Source: Actinomycetota bacterium
GTDB taxonomy: Bacteria; Actinomycetota; Acidimicrobiia; Acidimicrobiales; RAAP-2
NCBI GenBank assembly: GCA_009699875.1
Contig: WLNI01000001.1
Coordinates: forward strand, 1,116,001 to 1,180,000
Length of the DNA: 64,000 nt
Direction: 5' to 3'
The position numbers were made by a program, and so were the translations under genes. Positions 57,827 to 64,000 of this stretch are shown in pieces (positions within the stretch are counted from its first letter, which is position 1; every line of letters starts with the position of its first letter). The notes below the pieces were generated by a model. It saw only the letters and a list, made by a program, of their open reading frames with translations. It searched no databases and was not told where the DNA came from.

Positions 57827-60040
57827 GTGGTGAACTCACCTGCTCGATCTCGCCGCACTTCATTTTTCTGGTCGCAGTATGGACTCGCGATGCTCTGCGT
57901 CCTCTCTATCGTTTTGGCCTCGGTGTTGGTGGTGCAACGACCAAGTGGAGCGGCCCTTCAGGCGCCGCACTTGGTGATTCCAGCATCACCCGTGCAACCC
58001 GGAGGGATGACCTTTGACCCAATAACCGGTGACCTGTTTGGTACCCAGCCGTTCTCCAATTCAGTCTTTGTTATTCCAAAGACCTCGGGCACCATCTTCG
58101 GACAACACGTAAGCGCCAACGTCGAAGTCACACTCGACGCAGCAACTGGTCTTGATTCACCAGCTGACGTGGTCTTTGACCCCCAGGGGAACCTCTATAT
58201 CTCGAACGCTGGATTTTCTGATTCCATTACGGTGATCGGTCGTTCAGATACGACTGTCTTTGGCCAAAGCGTGAGTGCCAACGTTGCGGTCTCCCTCACT
58301 GCTGCAACCAATACGATTACCCCAGTTGGGATGGCGTTTGACTCACATGGCAACCTTTTCGTCGAAGGGCAAAACTCCGACGGATGGCTCTCGGTTGTTG
58401 CCGCAGCGGACGGGAACCTCTTCGGCCAAGGTGTAACGGCGAACCACACCACCCGGCTCACTGCCATGACGGGTGTGAACGATAATTCTACAAGCGTGGT
58501 CATTGACGCCGCTGGCGATGTGCTTGTTGGTCTTGGAGATTCAGTCAGGATTTTGCCGGCTTCTACTGGAACTCGATATAACACGGCACTTACCGCCAAT
58601 GTTGCAACTGATGTGGCCGGAACGACGCCGACAGGAACGAGTCCGGCCAATGTCGTGATTGGCATGGCGATGAACGCAGCTGGGGATTTGTTCTATGTCA
58701 ATCAAGGCGACGCCACGGTAGGAGTTGTGCCTGGGCCGACGACGACCAGCATCTATGGACAATCTGTATCGCCCAATGTCGCAACAGTGCTTACCACCAC
58801 AACAAGTGGCTTAGGTCTCCCAATGGGTGCAGCGATTGACACTGACGGTAATTTCTTTGTAGGGGACACAGTGTTCAAGGGAAACTCCCCATTCCTCTAT
58901 GTGATTGCGGCGACGTCGACAACGGTATTTGGACAAACATTTCCAGCAAATGTGATGACTGGCTGGACAAGTTCAGCGTTGTTGCATTTTCCAGCGGGAG
59001 TAACGAGCGATAACCAGGGGAATGTGTTTGTTATTGACCACGCTCTCGGAGAAGTGATCGTTTATCCAAGCAGAACTGGTTCACTCTTTGGCCAAGACGT
59101 AACTGCGGGCGTCCCGGTAGCGCTCAATGCTTCAGCATCCCCTCAATTGAATTCGGGGATTTCTATTGATGCAGAGGGCAATCTTTTTCTCGCAGATGAT
59201 ACGAATAATGAGGTTCGAGTCTTGCCACGGACCTCTGGAACTCTTTTTGGACAAAGCATGAACGCGAACTCCTTGACGGTGTTAAATGCTGCGACTGGTC
59301 TTTCATCACCAACGTCATTGGCGTTTGACCCGAATGGAAATCTTTTCATTGGAAATATGAGTGGGGGCACGCAAGTAACTGTTCTCCCCGCAGTATCGGG
59401 GACGATCTATGGGCAAAGTGTTGTTGCGAATACGTCAGTCGCGCTCGCCGCTCTGTCCACGATAGGGAGAGCATCAGCCATGGCGTTCGATCCTCAAGGC
59501 AACCTCGTCATTCTTGATCAGGATGGGCCACCTAGCGCATGGGTCCTTCCCGCAACGACAGGAACATTTTTTGGACAAGCGGTAACCGCAAACACGGTGA
59601 CTGAATTTCAAATCCTTAGCAATGTAGAGACCGCGACTGCAGTCATGTTTGATGCAGTAGGGAATCTCTATTACGCCAGCGTTTCACAAAATTCTAACTC
59701 CAGTGTCGGAGAGACGATCTCGATCCTTTCAAAAAATTCAGGGACGTTTTATGGACAGAGTGTGACGCCAAATGTTCCAACCGTTTTGGTGTCGGGAAAT
59801 AGCGATATTTTCACAAGGGGTATGACGCTCGATCCACAAGGAAATTTATTCTTCACATCGTTATCCGGGCTCTGGGAACTCGACGGGCCACGCGTCGCTC
59901 CAGTGCCAGCAGTGACAGTGGCCACATTGGCCGCAACTGGAACTCCACTTTTCTTGGGCACAGGAGTTGGACTCCTGCTCCTTCTGCTTGGCGGGGTCGT
60001 TATGACACGCTCTCGTCGTAAAGCTTTTAGCTCTCGGTAA
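57827..60040 (+). CDS. LAATG-anchored protein with eleven NHL/SMP30-like repeats
   Basis: 737 residues from GTG 57827 (GTG 57830 also possible, with TAGGTT 7 nt upstream). Signal segment GLAMLCVLSIVLASVLVVQ, then eleven ~60-residue repeats. Each pairs an FDPxGNLF/YI strand with a GT[IL]FGQSV[ST]AN turn; the [FY]GQ-x-V-x-[AP]N motif recurs eleven times, the fourth degenerate (YNTALTAN). The repeats resemble NHL beta-propeller blades; eleven is too many for one usual propeller. The C-terminus VATLAATGTPLFLGTGVGLLLLL...RSRRK is a LAXTG sorting signal. It is predicted to be cell-wall anchored, binding an unknown ligand. Tandem second copy of a broken paralogue. Confidence 0.8.
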   Translation: MVNSPARSRRTSFFWSQYGLAMLCVLSIVLASVLVVQRPSGAALQAPHLVIPASPVQPGGMTFDPITGDLFGTQPFSNSVFVIPKTSGTIFGQHVSANVEVTLDAATGLDSPADVVFDPQGNLYISNAGFSDSITVIGRSDTTVFGQSVSANVAVSLTAATNTITPVGMAFDSHGNLFVEGQNSDGWLSVVAAADGNLFGQGVTANHTTRLTAMTGVNDNSTSVVIDAAGDVLVGLGDSVRILPASTGTRYNTALTANVATDVAGTTPTGTSPANVVIGMAMNAAGDLFYVNQGDATVGVVPGPTTTSIYGQSVSPNVATVLTTTTSGLGLPMGAAIDTDGNFFVGDTVFKGNSPFLYVIAATSTTVFGQTFPANVMTGWTSSALLHFPAGVTSDNQGNVFVIDHALGEVIVYPSRTGSLFGQDVTAGVPVALNASASPQLNSGISIDAEGNLFLADDTNNEVRVLPRTSGTLFGQSMNANSLTVLNAATGLSSPTSLAFDPNGNLFIGNMSGGTQVTVLPAVSGTIYGQSVVANTSVALAALSTIGRASAMAFDPQGNLVILDQDGPPSAWVLPATTGTFFGQAVTANTVTEFQILSNVETATAVMFDAVGNLYYASVSQNSNSSVGETISILSKNSGTFYGQSVTPNVPTVLVSGNSDIFTRGMTLDPQGNLFFTSLSGLWELDGPRVAPVPAVTVATLAATGTPLFLGTGVGLLLLLLGGVVMTRSRRKAFSSR

Positions 60041-60123
60041 TATCTCGACGCGAGGCACCAAGCTGGTTTGAGTCATGGAATACGCCAACGACAACTCTCT
60101 AAAATAGATAGAGAAAGCGTTGA

Positions 60124-61293
60124 CTATTTCTGCACCGATTTTGCCTGCGTCGCGACAATGGCTACAAGATCACCCATCGTTAAGTTGATGTCGTATTGAT
60201 GAAGCCCCCAACCTCCGCTGCTTGTTGCCAGTGGGCGAATATTCGCATTTGCTGCGGTTGAGGGAGGAGCTGTTGAGATGTTAAAAAATGTGACGCCTTG
60301 CGTTGTCTGGCACGTACCTGAATACAAGCCTGGGTAACTCACGTAGGGGACCGGCCCGGACGTATTCTGGAATCGGTTATCAAGAGTATTTGTTTGACTT
60401 CGCAGTTGTGCCGGATTAACACAGGCAATCTGAAGTCCCGTCTTTTGGGTTTGTCCCCAGAGCAGACCAATTCCTTGTCCGGGAATACCAAAATTGGTAT
60501 CTGCTGGTGGCTGTGCATAGAACGAGGAATAGGCAATCACACAGCCAGTCTCTGCTGCAGAGGTGCAGAGTGGAATATGTTGAAACGCTCCACCAGTCGT
60601 TTTGCCGGGAGCGACGGTCAGGTTGGCTCCGATAAGGATTGCTGAAACTAAACGTTGTCGAAGCGCGGGATTTGTATCAATCTCTTCTTGAATCAGGCGT
60701 ATCAACATGGCTGCACCTTCAGAATGTCCTAACAGCGTGAAGTGTTTCCCTTTTGGCTCTAGGGCTAGAAATGCTTCGAATCCGCTTTTCAGTGATTGAT
60801 AGGCCGTTTCAATTGAAGCTGGACCACTTGGATTTGTAGGGTTGGCGACGAGGCCATAGAGACCCGCTTGCGTGATTTCTTGATACATAGGAGCAAAGAT
60901 TCGACAGTCCTGCGAAAAAGGGGCCGCTTGCGTTTGAGCAGACGTCACTTCACTTGGCCCAACGACGAGGTCAGAGTTTGCTGTTGGCTCTGGGCTCACC
61001 GCTCCATAGGCGTAGAAGCAATCAATGGGAGGATTTTTTGCAACCGTTACTTTGGTCAGCGTCGTGGGCCCGGCCGCAGGCACAGAGGAGTAGTCCAAAT
61101 TCCCCGTACATGGATTCGACGCTAACCCTGGGGCACAGAGCCACGTTGTAGTGGGACCAGGTGTACTCGTTGTCGTGCTGGGTGCAGTTGTCGTGGAACT
61201 TGATTGGGTCGAACCAGAGCTGCTGCACGCTGTCATGGTGAGTGCGAGAGCCGGGAGGAGAATGCCTAGTCCAACTGATCGAAGCTTTCTCAC
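60124..61293 (-). CDS. DUF3089 lipase-like lipoprotein
   Basis: 389 residues from GTG 61293, with AGGGGGAA upstream. Lipoprotein signal (GILLPALALTMTACSSSG) and Thr-rich linker. The DUF3089 body includes WLCAPGLASNPCTGNLDYSSV, PPIDCFYAYGAVSPEPTANSDL, CRIFAPMYQEI, a nucleophile elbow FTLLGHSEGAAMLIRLIQEEID, and C-terminal Cys-rich segments, with the presumed His in GGWGLHQYDINLTMGDLV. It is an alpha/beta hydrolase exported to the surface, probably a lipase or esterase. Convergent with the propeller gene. Confidence 0.88.
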   Translation of the reverse strand: MRKLRSVGLGILLPALALTMTACSSSGSTQSSSTTTAPSTTTSTPGPTTTWLCAPGLASNPCTGNLDYSSVPAAGPTTLTKVTVAKNPPIDCFYAYGAVSPEPTANSDLVVGPSEVTSAQTQAAPFSQDCRIFAPMYQEITQAGLYGLVANPTNPSGPASIETAYQSLKSGFEAFLALEPKGKHFTLLGHSEGAAMLIRLIQEEIDTNPALRQRLVSAILIGANLTVAPGKTTGGAFQHIPLCTSAAETGCVIAYSSFYAQPPADTNFGIPGQGIGLLWGQTQKTGLQIACVNPAQLRSQTNTLDNRFQNTSGPVPYVSYPGLYSGTCQTTQGVTFFNISTAPPSTAANANIRPLATSSGGWGLHQYDINLTMGDLVAIVATQAKSVQK

Positions 61294-61480
61294 ATGTTCC
61301 CCCTATTTCTGCTCTCTCATGTGGCGACAACTCAGAGATCACCACGCTAGTTCACCCCTACTCCAACGTCCTCTGTGTGCCTCGAGTGCACGGTCGAAGC
61401 TTGGAGGTTGTCACACGTTCTTCTTGAGAGAGGAAGGGCAACTCACTTCGACCAGGTCCTATGGCATACTCACGATTGTG

Positions 61481-63667
61481 ATGTATCTCGAAGCCACCGA
61501 CCTCCTTCGCTCGGGTGGGGATGCTCGGGCACTAGCCGAGCAACTTGTCGCCGAGATGAGCGATGACGAAAAGATCAGCTGCCTCGATGGAGGGGTGCCG
61601 TTTTGGGCTGGACTGATGGACCTCGCGAGTTATGGCTATCACTATCGACCATTCCCTGGAGCCATGGTTCCTCGCTTAGAGATCCCTGGGTTCTTTTTTT
61701 CTGATGGACCCCGCGGTGTCGTCGTCAATCACGCCACGTGTTTCCCTGTCGCTATGGCTCGAGGCGCAACATGGGACGTTGATCTCGAAGAAGAGATCGG
61801 CGACGTGATTGGAAAAGAGATTCGAGCGGTAGGGGCCACGCTCTATGGCGGGGTCTGTGTCAATCTCTTGCGCCATCCTGCATGGGGTCGAGCACAAGAG
61901 ACCTTTGGTGAAGATCCCTTTCATGTTGGAGAAATGGGCGCAGCACTCACCCGAGGCGTTCAGCGCCATGCCATGGCGGTCGTGAAGCACTTTGCCTGTA
62001 ATTCAATCGAGAACACTCGATTCCAAGTTGACGTGAACGTCGACGAGGTCTCTCTTCATGAGGTGTTTTTGCCACACTTCAAGCGAATCGTTGACGAAGG
62101 CATTGCCGTCGTTATGAGTGCCTATAACCAGGTCAATGGCCAGTGGTGTGGTGACAGTCCAGCCCTCCTCTCAGAGGTACTGCGTGACGAATGGGGCTTT
62201 GACGGCTTTGTGATAAGCGACTGGATCTATGGAATGCGCGATACGGCGGACTCGATTCATGCTGGGCTCAATGTCGAGATGCCGTATCGCATGATGCGCC
62301 ACGTCAATATTCGTGCCGCTCTCGAATCGGGTGACGTGACGATGGGAGATGTCGAAACATGCATCCTTCCAACCATCACCACGATGCTGCGCTTCCATGA
62401 TCTCCTTGAACGCTCCATACAGCCTGCCTCCATCCTGCAAGCGCCTGCTCATCGAGCGCTTGCTCGAAGAACAAGTGCTCGATCGATGGTGCTCTTGCGA
62501 AATGAACAGATCAACGGCATGCCACTGCTTCCTCTCACTCTCGACAAGGTGAAGTCCGTTGGCCTCTTTGGGCCCTTGGCCTCTGCGGTCAACCTTGGAG
62601 ATGGTGGATCGAGCGATGTCTGGGCTGACAATGTGGTGACCCCAGAAAAAGGATTAGCAGCGTTGCTTGGGACGCGAACGCTCGAACTTGTTGCCGGTGA
62701 CGACCTCGATAGTGCAGAGCACATGGCCCGCCAGGTGGACGTGGCCATCGTCGTGGTGGGAACAACGTGTCTCGAAGAAGGGGAGTACTTAGATATTGCC
62801 GCTACTGCCCACCTCGCTCCGCTGATGCCGGGGCCAGATGAGCCCGGTTCTGGTGAGGCGTTCGCTTCGTTCATTGAAGCGAATCCTGCGGTCGAGGCAC
62901 CTGAGTGGATTTCGAATCGTGACACGTCAGGGTTTACTCCTGGAGGCGATCGTTCGACGCTACGCCTTTCAGAACATGAGGTTGCGTTGATTAAAAGAGT
63001 TGCTGGTGCGAATCCAGCCACCGTGGTCGTGCTCCAGGGTGGGAGTGCCTTCCTGATCTCTGAGTGGGATCAGATTCCTGGAGCGATTCTTCATTCTTGG
63101 TACTCAGGGGTCGAAGGCGGAGCTGCACTTGCTGACGTGCTCTTTGGTATTGAAGAGCCTGGCGGTCGCCTGCCGTTTTCGATTCCAGTCAAAGAAGATG
63201 ACCTCCCTGACTTTTTCGCCAGTGCAGAGACTGCCGTCTACGGCCGCTACCACGGCTGGTGGCATTTGGAAAATAAAGCAACACCAGCCGCGTATCCCTT
63301 TGGCTTTGGATTGAGTTACACAACATTTGAAATTGGAAGTCCCACGGTGGTCTCATCTGGCACAAGCATCGAGATCGATGTGCCTGTGAAAAATACAGGG
63401 GATCGAGACGGTCGTGCCCTCGTGCAACTCTTTGGCCAGCGAGATCAGTCCAATGGACCACGGCGCCTCATTGGATTTGCTCGCGTCCTCCTTGCGCCAG
63501 GTGAATCGACAACTCTTCGGCTCAACGTGGACCCAGCAGCCTTGAGCGAGCGAGACGTGGCAGTGCACGCCATGGTCGTCATCCCGGGGTCCTACTCTCT
63601 TTGGGCAGCAGCCCATGCGGGAGAAGAGCGAGTGCCTATCAGGTTTGAGATCACCTCATCTCATTGA
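61481..63667 (+). CDS. GH3 glycoside hydrolase (beta-glucosidase-like)
   Basis: 728 residues from ATG 61481 (GTG 61478 adjacent; CATACT is 7 nt upstream of it); the frame is open far upstream but that part overlaps the DUF3089 gene. Cytosolic. The GH3 barrel has FFFSDGPRGVVV, NLLRHPAWGRAQETFGEDPFHVGEMGAAL, VVKHFACNSIENTRF, VVMSAYNQVNGQWCGDSP and the nucleophile Asp in FDGFVISDWIYG. The (alpha/beta)6 sandwich domain (MVLLRN, SVGLFGPLA) and a C-terminal fibronectin-III-like domain (VPVKNTGDRDGRALVQLF) follow. It hydrolyses a beta-glucoside, xyloside or related bond; specificity is not assignable. Confidence 0.92.
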   Translation: MYLEATDLLRSGGDARALAEQLVAEMSDDEKISCLDGGVPFWAGLMDLASYGYHYRPFPGAMVPRLEIPGFFFSDGPRGVVVNHATCFPVAMARGATWDVDLEEEIGDVIGKEIRAVGATLYGGVCVNLLRHPAWGRAQETFGEDPFHVGEMGAALTRGVQRHAMAVVKHFACNSIENTRFQVDVNVDEVSLHEVFLPHFKRIVDEGIAVVMSAYNQVNGQWCGDSPALLSEVLRDEWGFDGFVISDWIYGMRDTADSIHAGLNVEMPYRMMRHVNIRAALESGDVTMGDVETCILPTITTMLRFHDLLERSIQPASILQAPAHRALARRTSARSMVLLRNEQINGMPLLPLTLDKVKSVGLFGPLASAVNLGDGGSSDVWADNVVTPEKGLAALLGTRTLELVAGDDLDSAEHMARQVDVAIVVVGTTCLEEGEYLDIAATAHLAPLMPGPDEPGSGEAFASFIEANPAVEAPEWISNRDTSGFTPGGDRSTLRLSEHEVALIKRVAGANPATVVVLQGGSAFLISEWDQIPGAILHSWYSGVEGGAALADVLFGIEEPGGRLPFSIPVKEDDLPDFFASAETAVYGRYHGWWHLENKATPAAYPFGFGLSYTTFEIGSPTVVSSGTSIEIDVPVKNTGDRDGRALVQLFGQRDQSNGPRRLIGFARVLLAPGESTTLRLNVDPAALSERDVAVHAMVVIPGSYSLWAAAHAGEERVPIRFEITSSH

Positions 63668-63718
63668 CAGCAACAAAGGGCGAGAGCGTTCTTTGTGGCT
63701 TCGGTATAGATTTTCACT

Positions 63719-64000
63719 GTGTCAGAAGATACGACAAATCTAAATTTCGATCCAGATCAACTACGCGCCCGCTACCAAGCTGAACGTCTCAAGCGACTCA
63801 GAGAGGACGGCAATGATCAATATCTAGAAGTTGCTGGCCGGTATGCCAACTTTGCGAAGGATCGCTACGAGGCACTCCCCGATCGAGAGCCTTTGGATAT
63901 CGAAATAGATGCGCTGGTCATAGGTGGTGGGTTTGGCGGACTGCTCGCGGGAGCAGAACTGAGGAAGGTTGGCCTCAGCGACATTCGCATCATTGAAAAA
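63719..64000 (+). CDS. Baeyer-Villiger-type flavin monooxygenase, N-terminal part (partial)
   Basis: 94 residues are seen before the window ends. An N-terminal extension typical of cyclic-ketone/steroid monooxygenases (DPDQLRARYQAERLKRLREDGNDQYLEV) precedes the FAD fold IDALVIGGGFGGLLAGAELRK and the terminal IRIIEK strand. GTG 63719 is the start; TAGATT lies exactly 6 nt before it, so a leaderless transcript is likely. A weak ACAAAG/CTTTGT inverted repeat (63673-63696) sits between it and the GH3 gene. Confidence 0.85.
   Translation, partial: MSEDTTNLNFDPDQLRARYQAERLKRLREDGNDQYLEVAGRYANFAKDRYEALPDREPLDIEIDALVIGGGFGGLLAGAELRKVGLSDIRIIEK

Noticed and set aside
61151-61480. N-terminal extension of the GH3 protein
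   Set aside because: It is antisense to the DUF3089 gene start and has no GH3 similarity; homology begins at the ATG at 61481.
1-64000. CRISPR array, prophage or integrative element
   Set aside because: No regularly spaced direct repeats, integrase, capsid or terminase genes were seen; the single tRNA-Ser has no duplicated 3' end nearby.

Overview
The window is a stretch of actinobacterial chromosome, most likely from an Acidimicrobiia-like lineage (inferred; no rRNA or marker tree is available here). Supporting signs are: the gene order rimO-pgsA-cinA followed by recA; a LexA box of the GAAC-N4-GTTC type; an F420-type LLM oxidoreductase; SCO4848- and SCO6745-family genes; a mymA/fadD13-like lipid operon; LAXTG cell-wall sorting signals of the class E sortase type; a tRNA gene with encoded CCA; frequent GTG starts; and moderate GC content. 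There is no phage, CRISPR array, rRNA or recognisable transposase.

Layout: 1-1.2 kb, 3' part of a secreted GH5 cellulase with CBM2. 1.4-7.5 kb, GAP-family membrane protein, rimO-pgsA-cinA, an unrecognised VDWSA protein and a serine hydrolase. 7.6-10.8 kb, an LAATG surface protein with eight Cys-pair repeats, then SOS-controlled recA. 10.9-16.7 kb, PIG-V-like glycosyltransferase, DUF3048 and DMFase-like secreted proteins, a LbH acyltransferase and serB. 16.7-23 kb, an operon of Baeyer-Villiger-type monooxygenase, esterase, acyl-CoA ligase, ferredoxin, P450 and hydrolase. 23-25.7 kb, a DUF11 repeat LAYTG gene interrupted by two in-frame stops. 26-33 kb, LLM oxidoreductase, a halohydrin-dehalogenase-like SDR, DUF2855 and SCO6745 proteins, a UbiA enzyme and an AT3/SGNH pair. 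33-39.3 kb, crotonase, tRNA-Ser and a branched-chain amino acid ABC transporter with fused LivHM permease. 39.4-43.4 kb, COG4280 membrane pair, a barrel lipoprotein, and a locus of two methyltransferases, a DsbA-family protein and a CsoR-family repressor with two matching operators. 43.4-50 kb, CocE/S15 hydrolase, HNH lipoprotein, MazEF-like pair, RecB-like nuclease, an Ntn amidase (apparently frameshifted) and a nucleotidase. 50-57.5 kb, D-aminoacylase, three GH29 alpha-L-fucosidases and a Coq4 homologue, flanked by the 5' and 3' remnants of a broken propeller gene. 57.8-64 kb, the intact LAATG propeller gene, DUF3089 lipoprotein, GH3 glycosidase and the start of another Baeyer-Villiger-type monooxygenase.

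Working together: the cell looks like a heterotrophic polymer and lipid user (GH5, GH29 x3, GH3, acyl-CoA ligase/P450, crotonase, Liv transporter) with many surface lipoproteins and sortase substrates. The most notable system is at 41.0-43.4 kb. A CsoR-family repressor whose copper-binding His position is Gly (Cys35, Gly60, Cys64, a persulfide-sensor-like pattern) sits with a METTL7/thiol-methyltransferase-like enzyme, a second small methyltransferase and a DsbA-family protein. Two near-identical inverted-repeat operators overlap their promoters. I infer a reactive-sulfur-controlled thiol or sulfide methylation module.

Several genes without a Shine-Dalgarno sequence carry TANNNT exactly 6 nt before their start codon, suggesting widespread leaderless transcripts.
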